Source: VXLM01 sp965242665 (lineage in GTDB: Bacteria > Chloroflexota > Dehalococcoidia > Lucifugimonadales > VXLM01). Taken from it: a stretch of DNA of 64,000 bases. This document shows positions 17,188 through 24,344 of this stretch, one piece after another; the first letter of the stretch is position 1, and every line of letters begins with the position of its first letter. The stretch spans positions 1,984,001 through 2,048,000 of the forward strand of contig OZ251484.1 of assembly GCA_965242665.1 (NCBI GenBank), written 5' to 3'. The translations under genes and the position numbers were made by a program. Below the pieces are notes generated by a model, which was not told the origin of the DNA, searched no databases, and saw only the letters and a program-made list of their open reading frames with translations.

Positions 17188-18213
17188 ATGTATATGCAGA
17201 CTACCATCAATGAGAAGCGGTCATCCGGAATGGCGATTCTAGCTGTTTCCGTGGTTCTCGTTCTTACGTTGGTCGCATGTCAACCGCCTCCCGGTCCTCG
17301 GGGAGAGGTTGGGCCGCCGGGTCTGCAAGGGCCTCGGGGAGAGGCTGGGTCACCGGGTCTGCAAGGGCCTCAGGGAGAGGTTGGGCCACCGGGTCCGCAA
17401 GGGCCTCAGGGGCAAGTCGGTCCGCAGGGTCCACAAGGCCCTCGAGGTCTTCGAGGGCAAACCGGGCCGCAAGGGCTTCAGGGAGAGCCTGGCCTGCCGG
17501 GTCCGCAAGGGCCTCGAGGTCTTCGGGGACTAACCGGGCCGCAAGGGCTGCCTGGCCCTTCGGGCGACTCGGGGTCTGACTTTCCAGACTTCATGGGGGC
17601 CAATAGGGACGCGCACTTCGTGGGGGATCATAGGGACGCGGTCGTCGCCATAATTGAACGCGGCGAAGTCATCGGCTCTGGAGTGCGGATTTCGGATGAT
17701 GAAGTTCTCACCGCCGCGCATATCGTCATGGGCGAGGATAGCGTTGACCTCGCTGTCAAAGGAGTAGGGCTGGAATTTGGAGTCGTTAGGGGGTGCGACG
17801 CCAACCGTGATATCGCGCTCGTGACCATCAATGGAGACGGAGGAGTTACCGTACCTTTGTCGCCAACCTATTGGGGGGGCAGCCAGAACGGCGACACTTA
17901 TGGGAAGTGGGCTATAGGGAACGAAGTTGCCCTAGTGGGCTATGCGCCAACAATATCGGACACGACTCCGATGGCTACCTTTGGGCGGATAGGTGTCATT
18001 TGGAACGTTGTGCCGGGCGACCGCAACACAGGACAGACAGATGCCGCCGTGACAGAAGGGATGAGTGGAGGGGCAGTCTTCAACCGATGGGGAGATTTGA
18101 TAGGCATCATATTGAGCAGGGATCCGTCATTCGCTGGGAACGTCCGATTCCTCACGGTTGCGGAGGTCGACGAAGTCATTGGTGACCTGAGGTCTGGGGC
18201 GGTCACATGCTAG
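17188..18213 (+). CDS. Lipoprotein with collagen-like stalk and trypsin-like protease domain
   Basis: The start at 17188 has AAGGGGAG upstream. A signal peptide ends in the lipobox LVAC, so the protein is probably anchored in the membrane. From the Cys follow about 30 Gly-X-Y triplets (GPRGEVGPPG, GLQGPQGEVG, GPQGPQGQVG), a collagen-type triple helix encoded by DNA repeats near 17290-17570. The rest is a trypsin/DegP-fold domain with a visible triad: His in LTAAHIVMG, Asp in CDANRDIALVT and Ser in EGMSGGAVF. Collagen-like regions in bacteria make trimeric stalks. This is probably a surface-displayed protease whose target is unknown. The repeats are prone to length change. Confidence 0.82.
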   Translation: MYMQTTINEKRSSGMAILAVSVVLVLTLVACQPPPGPRGEVGPPGLQGPRGEAGSPGLQGPQGEVGPPGPQGPQGQVGPQGPQGPRGLRGQTGPQGLQGEPGLPGPQGPRGLRGLTGPQGLPGPSGDSGSDFPDFMGANRDAHFVGDHRDAVVAIIERGEVIGSGVRISDDEVLTAAHIVMGEDSVDLAVKGVGLEFGVVRGCDANRDIALVTINGDGGVTVPLSPTYWGGSQNGDTYGKWAIGNEVALVGYAPTISDTTPMATFGRIGVIWNVVPGDRNTGQTDAAVTEGMSGGAVFNRWGDLIGIILSRDPSFAGNVRFLTVAEVDEVIGDLRSGAVTC

Positions 18214-18233
18214 GAGTAGTCCGTGGGGCGTAT

Positions 18234-18599
18234 TTAGCCGAGCGCGGCTTCTAGCGCTTCCTGGATCTTCTTTGCGCCGCTCATTGGAGGGAGCAACTCG
18301 CCGTCGATCTCGATTAGCGGGCGACGGATCAGGCGAGGCTCGGAGAGCATGAGCTCGATGAGGTCGTCTTCGGACAGGTCGCTGCGGTTCAGGCCTAGCC
18401 GACGCCAGGAGGGGCTGTTCCAAGAAAACCGCGCCGAGGGCGGCTCGTTTCCGAGCAGCGTGCGGATTTCTTGCTCCGTGAATGGGTCGTCGAAGAAATC
18501 GCGGAGGTCGACGTCTGCGTCCGTTCGTGAAAGCCACGCTTTCACCGCGTTGCAGTCGCTTCAACGCCGGTAGTAGAAGTAGCGGACGGTCGCCGTCAT
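18234..18599 (-). CDS. ArsC/Spx-like thioredoxin-fold protein with in-frame UGA (candidate selenoprotein)
   Basis: Read from the ATG at 18599 the gene encodes 121 residues if the TGA at 18561-18563 is decoded as selenocysteine. The N-terminus is MTATVRYFYYRR-U-SDC-NAVKAWL, so the redox motif is UxxC in place of the CxxC of ArsC-family proteins; 121 residues is normal for that family. The conserved C-terminal part LSEDDLIELMLSEPRLIRRPLIEIDGELL is present. The ATG overlaps the stop of the upstream sulfur-carrier gene as ATGA, which supports this start. A perfect hairpin lies 15 bases after the UGA. Without readthrough the only product would be 103 residues from a GTG at 18545, lacking the first beta strand and half the active site. 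A sequencing error turning Cys to stop is the alternative. Confidence 0.75.
18527..18545 (-). promoter_or_regulatory. SECIS-like hairpin after the UGA codon
   Basis: On the minus strand GTGAAAGC pairs perfectly with GCTTTCAC around a GTG loop. The stem begins 15 bases and the loop 23 bases after the UGA. Bacterial SECIS elements are short hairpins at this distance with a G early in the apical loop, which binds SelB. The hairpin lies inside the coding sequence, as bacterial SECIS elements do. Confidence 0.65.
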
Positions 18600-18886
18600 T
18601 GGGGGCGGCCGTTCCCGCCCGCGACTGCTGGCACGATGCTAATCTCGTCGCCGCTGCTCGTCGGTGTTTCGAGTCCTTGCAGGAAGCGGACGTCTTCGCT
18701 GTTGACGTAGACGTTGACGAAGTTTCTCAGGTCTCCGTTGTCGTCGCAGATACGCTCCCGGATGCCAGGGTACTCTTGGTTCATTGCGTTGATTACGCCA
18801 TTCAGGCTTTCGCCTTCGACTTCGACTTTGTCGAGGCCGCCTGTCATGCGGCGGAGCGGCGTTGGTATCCGCACAACGATACTCAT
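18596..18886 (-). CDS. MoaD/ThiS-like ubiquitin-fold sulfur carrier
   Basis: The product is a 96-residue beta-grasp protein (VVRIPTPLRRMTGG, NFVNVYVNSEDVRFLQGLETPTSSGDEISIVPAVAGG). Sulfur carriers end in Gly-Gly, whose terminal carboxylate is thiolated. Here GG is followed by NGRPQ, so cleavage would be needed before activation, or the protein does not use that chemistry. It lies 73 bases downstream of threonine synthase and overlaps the ArsC-like gene by four bases (ATGA), so the three probably act together. In actinobacteria a similar carrier (CysO) feeds a PLP synthase, which makes a sulfur amino acid role a reasonable guess. Confidence 0.8.
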   Translation of the reverse strand: MSIVVRIPTPLRRMTGGLDKVEVEGESLNGVINAMNQEYPGIRERICDDNGDLRNFVNVYVNSEDVRFLQGLETPTSSGDEISIVPAVAGGNGRPQ

Positions 18887-18959
18887 TGTTCTTCCTCCAG
18901 CGTCGGTTGGTTTGGAATGCCGCGTAGGCTCGGAAACGAGGAGCGGTCTTGCGCTCCTG

Positions 18960-20186
18960 TCACGATCTCGCGGACAGCGACTCGACGATGGAATCGTAGG
19001 TCGCTTCGGTATGGATTGGGTCGACGAGGGAGTTCACCACTTCCGGCGTCTTGAGTCCGTTGCCGGTGATGAACGCTACCGTCAATTCGTCGTCTTTGAT
19101 CTTGCCTTGCTCGACCAGGCGTTTGAGGGACGACACGACGACTCCGCCGGCGGTTTCCGTAAACAGTCCTTCTGTCTCCGCCAAGAGCTTGATGCCCTCG
19201 GCCACTTCCTCTTCGAGGCAGGCGACGGCTGTTCCGTTCGTCTCTTCGAGCACTTCGAGCGAGAAGATGCCTGCTGCGGGGTTGCCGATGGCCAGGGACT
19301 TGGCGATGGTGTTTGGGATTACGGGTTGGACGGCGGGTGCTCCCGATTGGAATGCGTCCACGATGGGAGAACACCCCTCGGCCTGGGTGAGGTGCATCTG
19401 CGTTTGGAGGTCGTCGATCAACCCGATGTCGCGCATCTCTTGAAGGCCTTTCCATATCTTCGTATGGAGCTCCCCGGATGCGGCTGGGACGACGCAGTGG
19501 TGCGGGGCTTTCCAACCCAGCTGCTCTGCGACTTCGTAGCCTAGCGTCTTGCTTCCTTCGGCGTAGAATGGGCGCATGTTGATATTGACGACCGCCCAGT
19601 GGTGGTTGTCTGCGAGTTCGCTGCCGAGTCGGTTGACTTGGTCGTAGGTGCCGTCGATGGCTACGAGGGTGGCTCCGTAGACCGCCGCGCCGGCGATCTT
19701 GCTGCGTTCCAGATCCGCGGGGAAGAAGACTTTGGTGTCCAGTCCGGCCTTTGCGCCGTGGGCGGCGACCGATCCCATCAGGTTGCCGGTCGATACACAT
19801 GCCAAGGTTTCGAACTCGAATTCGAGCGCTTTGCTGGCGGTAACCCCAACGGGGCGGTCTTTGAAGGAGTAGGTTGGGTTTACCGCGTCGTTCTTGACGT
19901 ACAGGTTTTCCAGTCCCAACGCTCGTCCCAGGTTCTCTGCCTTGATGAGCGGCGTGAACCCTGTGCCCATCTCCAGGGCGGCATCGATTCCTACCGGTAA
20001 GAAGTCGTGGTACCGCCACATCGTCGGGGGCCCCGCCTCGATGCGTTTGCGGGTAACTTGCTGGGACATGGCGTCGTAGTCGTAGCTGACTTCGAGGGGC
20101 CCGAAGCAGAATTCACACACGTTCAGTGGTTGGACGGGGTATTCTTCCCCGCATCCGCGGCAGGCGAGCGACTTCGCGAAGGTCAC
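18960..20186 (-). CDS. thrC: Threonine synthase (PLP family)
   Basis: The 408-residue protein has an N-terminal zinc-ribbon pattern (C9, C12, C24, C27), the PLP lysine K109 in NPTYSFKDRP, the phosphate loop near STGNLMGSV and a C-terminal FITGNGLKTPEVV. It would convert O-phosphohomoserine to threonine. The start is a GTG at 20186 preceded by GAGGAAA. It heads an operon with a sulfur-carrier protein and an ArsC-like redox protein. This raises the alternative that this paralogue makes a sulfur amino acid with carrier-bound sulfur; the sequence itself looks like an ordinary threonine synthase. Confidence 0.87.
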   Translation of the reverse strand: MTFAKSLACRGCGEEYPVQPLNVCEFCFGPLEVSYDYDAMSQQVTRKRIEAGPPTMWRYHDFLPVGIDAALEMGTGFTPLIKAENLGRALGLENLYVKNDAVNPTYSFKDRPVGVTASKALEFEFETLACVSTGNLMGSVAAHGAKAGLDTKVFFPADLERSKIAGAAVYGATLVAIDGTYDQVNRLGSELADNHHWAVVNINMRPFYAEGSKTLGYEVAEQLGWKAPHHCVVPAASGELHTKIWKGLQEMRDIGLIDDLQTQMHLTQAEGCSPIVDAFQSGAPAVQPVIPNTIAKSLAIGNPAAGIFSLEVLEETNGTAVACLEEEVAEGIKLLAETEGLFTETAGGVVVSSLKRLVEQGKIKDDELTVAFITGNGLKTPEVVNSLVDPIHTEATYDSIVESLSARS

Positions 20187-20359
20187 GGCGATTTCCTCAT
20201 GGGCAAGACGAGCGCCGCGTCTTCTGCGCGGCGCGGCGAGCGATGGCAGATGGTATATCGAAATGGTAGCAACAGTGCGGTTGGAGTGTCAAGAAATGGC
20301 GTCCTCGGGTTCCGTTTGATTTTGCGGCATGACGGCTGGGGGACGGCGACTCTCCAAGC

Positions 20360-20448
20360 GGTGTGTCCAATCGCGCAACGGGAGATTCCACTCGAACGCC
20401 CGCTCCAGTCCGTCATACCAGGTGTGTCCAATCGCGCAACGGGAGATT
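20360..20448 (+). repeat. Two identical 28-bp repeats with a 33-bp spacer
   Basis: The sequence starting GGTGTGTCCAATCGCG occurs at 20360-20387 and again, identical, at 20421-20448. The period of 61 bp equals that of many type I CRISPR arrays, and the repeat has weak dyad symmetry (TCCnnTnGCGCnAnnGGA). There is only one spacer and no cas gene in the window, and the second copy ends where the MITE flank begins. A simple duplication is as likely as an array remnant. Confidence 0.4.
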
Positions 20449-20456
20449 TCCGCCTA

Positions 20457-20581
20457 CGGAGACCTTTGAATAACCTCTTCGAGGGTATGCGAATGGAACC
20501 CGGAGCACGCAAAATGAACGGGGGCACCATGGGCAGAGCATCTCAAAACAACCACTCCGCCTAGTTATTCAAAGGTCTCCG
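20457..20581. mobile_element. 125-bp MITE with IS5-type ends
   Basis: The ends CGGAGACCTTTGAATAAC and its inverse match perfectly, and the element is flanked by TA on both sides (20455-20456 and 20582-20583). Outside the ends lie GCC-TA and TA-GGCGGGAATCC, the two halves of a REP-like palindrome. The right-end interior (ACAACCACTCC) is the same as that of the IS5-type element at 22.7 kb, so that IS may mobilise it. It contains no gene. Confidence 0.8.
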
Positions 20582-20749
20582 TAGGCGGGAATCCACCCCG
20601 TCAAACCAAACCCCATCCTCCAATCCTCAATCGACAATCGACAATCTCCTCCCCGCATCGCATTTGACAAAACAGAACCCACGTACTATCCTGAACCTAA
20701 AGACGACAGACAACCTGTCCAAACCACAACCCAAGGAGACAATCTTGCA

Positions 20750-20806
20750 ATCCACAATCCACAATCCACAATCTGCAATCATCAATCCACAATCATCAAT
20801 TCTCCA
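20750..20806. repeat. AT-rich heptamer repeats (CAATCCA-like)
   Basis: The stretch is a run of imperfect 7-bp units around CAATCCA / CAATCAT, with two earlier units near 20625-20645. It lies between the MITE and a dispersed repeat in a gene-free stretch. Outside these repeats I see no gene or signal between 20582 and 20750. Confidence 0.6.
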
Positions 20807-20807
20807 A

Positions 20808-20912
20808 CCCGCCGTCGACGGAAATCGACACAATCCAACAGAGTCCGACGAACCACAACGAAAACTCGTGCCCGCGCGTGACGCGCACACGCGCGCGCGA
20901 GGCAACGGCTTT
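20808..20912 (+). repeat. Dispersed 105-bp intergenic repeat, copy 1
   Basis: The sequence matches 22849-22960 along its length (shared CCCGCCGTC, GAAATCGACA, ATCCAACAGA, AAACTCGTG, then a GCGCGC-rich hairpin). The two copies lie in the same orientation about 53 bp outside each end of the IS5-type element, diverged by roughly a quarter. Confidence 0.7.
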
Positions 20913-21080
20913 CCCACACCCTCCCACGTCATATCCCACACCCTCCCACGTCATTCCCGCGTAGGGAGACCTTTGCATAACCTGTTGTGTTGGGGTATAA
21001 ACAGAGAAGCCAGACCGCGCAAGTCGTAAGGAGAATGGAATGCACCGAGAGATGGGGGCCAACCTTCACTGGTAGAATCA

Positions 21081-22019
21081 TTGCTGCCGCAATCACTGGG
21101 GCGAAACGAACGACTGGAACGAATCGACACGATGATCGACTGGGAACGACTAGGCCAACTAGTCAGCAGAGTCTACTCGGCACGCGAGGGAAGACCCAGC
21201 TACCCGCCGATTATGATGGTCAAGGCGCTGCTGATTCAGCAGTGGTACAACCTGTCGGATTCTCAGATGGAGGAGGCCCTGGCAGACCGCATATCCTTCC
21301 GCCGCTTCGTAGGCTTGGGACTTCAAGACGACACGCCGGACCACTCTACGCTCAGTCGTTTCCGCAGTACGTTGGAGAGGCTGGGACTGAGCGAAAGGCT
21401 GTTCGAGGAGTTGGGGAATCAGTTGGACGGTCTGGGTCTGGTCTTGAAAGAGGGAACGTTGATGGACGCTACGTTAGTGGAGGCGCAGGTGCGTCGGCCG
21501 CCGGTGTCTGCGGGTAAGGGGACGAAGAGTGCTGTGGATCCGGATGCGGATTGGACGCAGAGTCAGCGTGGGCGTCGATCGCACTTCGGCTACAAGGTGC
21601 ATCTTGGGGTGGATGCTGGCACTGGGCTAGTGCGGAGGGCAGAGTTGACGCCTGCCAAGGTGTATGAGAGTGAGGTGGCTGATGGGTTAGTGAGTGGTGA
21701 TGAGGGTGCGGTGTACGGTGATCGGGCGTATGAGTCCAAGGAGAGGCGGCGGTGGTTGAGGTCTCAGGGGATCAATGATCGGATCATGCATCGTTCGCAC
21801 AAGCATCAGCGGGGGTTGCCGCATTGGCAGCGTCGTCGCAACGAGTTGATAGGGCCTGTGCGGGCGCCGGTAGAGAATGTGTTCGGCACTCTGAAGCGCA
21901 GTTATGGGTACGGGCGGGTACGGTATTGTGGATTGGGAAGGAACGCGGTGGAGATGTGGTTTGAGTTGATGGCGTACAACCTGCGTCGTGCGGTCAAGTT
22001 GTCTGGGTGTTCAGTCTGA
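21081..22019 (+). CDS. IS5-family DDE transposase
   Basis: The frame encodes a DDE transposase: Asp in TLMDATLVEAQ, Asp in AVYGDRAYESK and Glu in APVENVFGTLKRSYG. The N-terminal region (LERIDTMIDWERLGQLV, YPPIMMVKALLIQQWYNLSDSQMEEAL) is typical. The start is unclear. In this frame the first usable codon is a TTG at 21081, yet homologous-looking sequence (GQPSLVESLLPQSL) is encoded before it. A good ATG at 21040 with AAGGAG lies one frame off and would connect if the five-G run at 21054-21058 had one more G. The gene may therefore be frameshifted, or use slippage. The 3' half is strongly G/T-rich on the coding strand. Confidence 0.88.
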   Translation: MLPQSLGRNERLERIDTMIDWERLGQLVSRVYSAREGRPSYPPIMMVKALLIQQWYNLSDSQMEEALADRISFRRFVGLGLQDDTPDHSTLSRFRSTLERLGLSERLFEELGNQLDGLGLVLKEGTLMDATLVEAQVRRPPVSAGKGTKSAVDPDADWTQSQRGRRSHFGYKVHLGVDAGTGLVRRAELTPAKVYESEVADGLVSGDEGAVYGDRAYESKERRRWLRSQGINDRIMHRSHKHQRGLPHWQRRRNELIGPVRAPVENVFGTLKRSYGYGRVRYCGLGRNAVEMWFELMAYNLRRAVKLSGCSV

Positions 22020-22187
22020 GCTGTGGGTAGTGGATGGACGAAGCTGCCTGGAGGAGGCGGTTGGGGGGCTAGATGCCCGGTCTGAGCTGGGTGTTGTGCT
22101 GGTGATCGACCTTGTGAGTGAAGTTCATCTTCTCTTTCTCGGGGTTGGTCGGTTGTGTTGCGTTAGTGTGTTTACGCATTCCGCGCC

Positions 22188-22373
22188 TCATTCTTTCTTG
22201 ACGCCCCACCCGCGTAGCAGGCGTCTCTCTCGATTGCATGGCCGGCAAGTGGCCCCGACTCCGCGCAATGGCTGCGGCTCCGACACCATGCTCTCCCTAT
22301 GCACGCCGCACAATGCCTCCACATCCCACGGATGAAGCACAACGTGAACAACCACCTTCGATTTACCGATCAT
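22188..22373 (-). CDS. Small Cys/His cargo protein (HNH or zinc-finger-like remnant)
   Basis: From the ATG at 22373 the ORF encodes 61 residues with the pattern LCGVHRES ... TCRPCNRERR, a CxxH/CxxC pair as in zinc fingers or the ends of HNH domains. It is the second ORF of the element and stops 18 bases before the inverted repeat. An in-frame TTG at 22400 would add nine residues. There is no clear ribosome site, so expression is uncertain. Confidence 0.4.
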   Translation of the reverse strand: MIGKSKVVVHVVLHPWDVEALCGVHRESMVSEPQPLRGVGATCRPCNRERRLLRGWGVKKE

Positions 22374-22487
22374 ATGCACCTGTGTGGAGGGCGAGCCCAA
22401 GTTGAAAGAGTCCTTCTACCCCCCCGGGGTATCTTGATACCTTCCCACTACAGCCTGCGTATGGAAACTCAGTTGCCGCCTCTCCTT

Positions 22488-22667
22488 TCATGGATTGGTA
22501 GGCTCGCCCATGTTTGGAATATCGCGTTGATACAGCCGCCCGCCGGCGATTTTTGAATCTGCGTCCACCGCCTTAGACTTAGATCTCAGGCGTCCAGTTA
22601 GCCCATTCGCCAAACGCTTTCGGTACACAGCCGCCTTTGCGTTCCTTCGACTCCGCTTTCGATTCAT
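22488..22667 (-). CDS. Basic 59-residue cargo protein
   Basis: The ATG at 22667 lies 14 bases inside the inverted repeat, behind AGGAGTGAG. The product begins MNRKRSRRNAKAAVYRKR and is rich in Arg and Lys for its first 35 residues, which suggests nucleic acid binding; the rest is uncharged. No family was recognised. Its position relative to the end equals that of the cargo ORF in copy 1. Confidence 0.5.
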   Translation of the reverse strand: MNRKRSRRNAKAAVYRKRLANGLTGRLRSKSKAVDADSKIAGGRLYQRDIPNMGEPTNP

Positions 22668-22848
22668 ACTCACTCCTACACAAACACACTAACGCAACAG
22701 TACCGGTTGGTCGGTCTGACATCTGAGGCGAAGGGAATGGATCGGGGGCCGAACATCCTCAAACAACCACTCCCCATAGTTGTTCAAAGGTCTCCGAAGG
22801 CGGGAATCCATCCAGCCGCGACCATACTCCCGGAGCGACGGCCCTCCT

Positions 22849-22960
22849 CCCGCCGTCAACAGAAATCGACAAAATCCAACAGAATCCGACAAAATCCGAC
22901 GGAAACTCGTGTGCGCGCGTTCCTCTATTCCCGCGCACGCGCGCGCGGCAACCGGCGTTC
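22849..22960 (+). repeat. Dispersed intergenic repeat, copy 2
   Basis: This is the partner of 20808-20912, in the same orientation, ending in a GCGCGC-rich hairpin (GTGCGCGCG ... CGCGCACGCGC). The surrounding 22797-23074 holds no gene. Confidence 0.7.
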
Positions 22961-23074
22961 CGTTCATTCCTCTCGGCACGGGTTGCCCCCAGTTCGCGGC
23001 GGATCCGACGTACCGCTTGGAGTTGCCGTCCCATAGCCGCCATGCCAATAAATCAAACAGACCAGGACGAGCTC

Positions 23075-24274
23075 TTAGATCCGCCAATCGTCTCGCGCGA
23101 TCGGCCCGGGGTTGTCGTGGCGGAACGTGCTGTACACGAGGCCCGCAACTTCCGGATGCGACAGCGCCGACGATTCGCGCGCGCGGTCACGGTCCTTCCA
23201 CTGCCAAGCGACGTACAAGTCCGCATCCGAGCGCTCCACGACAGGGGCATAGTTCTGGGACAGGTCATCCTCCAGCGACGGCATGTTCCACTCGTCGAGG
23301 TAGTTCTGCGTATAGCCGTATCCCCTGTGCATCGGCCAAAGGGGGATCCACAGCGACGGACACTGCGACGAACTCTGGTCGACGATCAACTCGTCCACGA
23401 TCCCTTCCTGAAGCCACGTCCTCCACTGCAACGCCGCGTTGCCCATGGGCGGGCCGACGACGTCCCCCCGCGCGCAGCCGACCGCCAGCCTGACCGATGC
23501 AGCCTGCAAGACATCGCGCAACTCTCGAAGGAAGGTCGTCAAGTATTCTCCCTGGAGGTCTCTCCACGCTTGGATGTCGAACTCCTGGCTGCGGATGTCC
23601 GTCCCGTACCGCTCCAGGAAGTCGCGCCGAATCGGAGGGTTGAAGCCGTACTGGTCGGCATAGTCCGCCGGACGCGACTGCGTGCGCAGGCAGAGGAACA
23701 GGCCGTCCCATTCGTACCCGGCCAAGATGCCCGCGTACCGCTCGATCATGTACTCCCGCGCCTCCGGATACGCCAAGCACAATACTCCCCATTGCTTGTT
23801 GCCGGATCGATCCTCCGTGACGTATTCGGGATGCTCCTTCGTGAGACGGCTCATCCGCGCGAAGTTCTTGCCGTGATACTCGTTGTGATGGCTGGCCTCG
23901 CGCACTGCCTTGGGCGCAAGCGGGTGCCCGTGGTCGAACAGCGTCACATAGGCGTATGCGGCCATCCCCCGCTCATGCGCCAGCCGGGGAACCGCCTCGA
24001 AGTCGTCCCACATGATGGGTGGGTACAACTCCTCCTTCTTGCGCCCATACCCCCTCGCCGCCTGATACACATCGTCGAAGCCGGTGCGCGTCTGACGCCA
24101 GTGAACTGCGCCCGCCCCCAGCTCCTCCCGCCAAACGTCCATCCGGCGCTCCAGCGACTCGACCGAACGGAGCAGTCCGTCCCCTTCCCCGAAGATCAGG
24201 TGGTCTCCCCATGAGCAATTCGCGATATTCCGCATCCCGTTCGCAGCATTCTCCTCGTCCATCATAGCCTCCAT
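23075..24274 (-). CDS. Glycoside hydrolase-like TIM-barrel protein
   Basis: The product has about 400 residues with features of a putative glycosidase of the GHL/alpha-amylase-like barrel type: YPPIMWDDFEAVPRLAHERGMAAYAYVTLFDHG, then LCLAYPEAREYMIERYAGILAGYEWDGLFLCLRTQSRPADYADQYGFN. There is no signal peptide. The start is unsure: ATG at 24274 is used here, and ATG at 24235 with AGGAG 17 bases upstream is possible. The substrate is unknown. It is transcribed in the same direction as the membrane protein at 24345. Confidence 0.65.
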   Translation of the reverse strand: MEAMMDEENAANGMRNIANCSWGDHLIFGEGDGLLRSVESLERRMDVWREELGAGAVHWRQTRTGFDDVYQAARGYGRKKEELYPPIMWDDFEAVPRLAHERGMAAYAYVTLFDHGHPLAPKAVREASHHNEYHGKNFARMSRLTKEHPEYVTEDRSGNKQWGVLCLAYPEAREYMIERYAGILAGYEWDGLFLCLRTQSRPADYADQYGFNPPIRRDFLERYGTDIRSQEFDIQAWRDLQGEYLTTFLRELRDVLQAASVRLAVGCARGDVVGPPMGNAALQWRTWLQEGIVDELIVDQSSSQCPSLWIPLWPMHRGYGYTQNYLDEWNMPSLEDDLSQNYAPVVERSDADLYVAWQWKDRDRARESSALSHPEVAGLVYSTFRHDNPGPIARDDWRI

Positions 24275-24344
24275 CGCCCAGAGCGCCCGAACGCCCCGCG
24301 TTCTCCGTCCGCCGGCCGGTCGTTCACGCATTCTACCACGATCG

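Larger units (their letters stand above)
22151..22704 (-). mobile_element. 554-bp non-autonomous TIR element, copy 2 (two small ORFs as cargo)
   Basis: The ends are the same as those of the 5.2-kb element: core GTTGCGTTAGTGTGTTT with outer GGT, here GGTTGT on the left and GGTACT on the right. It is flanked by the 8-bp duplication GGTTGGTC at 22143-22150 and 22705-22712. Read from the GGTACT end the layout is the same as in copy 1: TIR, Shine-Dalgarno (TAGGAGTGAG), ATG. The cargo is unrelated in sequence and there is no transposase. It lies inside the right part of the IS5-type element, so it moved later than the IS. Confidence 0.9.
20964..22796 (+). mobile_element. IS5-family insertion sequence, itself interrupted by a TIR element
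   Basis: The left end reads GGGAGACCTTTGCATAAC and the right end is the inverse of CGGAGACCTTTGAACAAC. Without the nested 554-bp element and its 8-bp duplication the IS is about 1.27 kb, a normal IS5 length. It sits between the halves of a REP-like palindrome (CGTCATTCCCGCGTA ... AAGGCGGGAATCCA). The left flank has TA but the right has AA, so a target duplication is not clean. The only gene is the transposase. Confidence 0.8.

Noticed and set aside
18127..18564. 145-codon minus-strand ORF over the ArsC-like gene
   Set aside because: It is a different frame over the ArsC-like gene, rich in Arg and Pro, with no family likeness.
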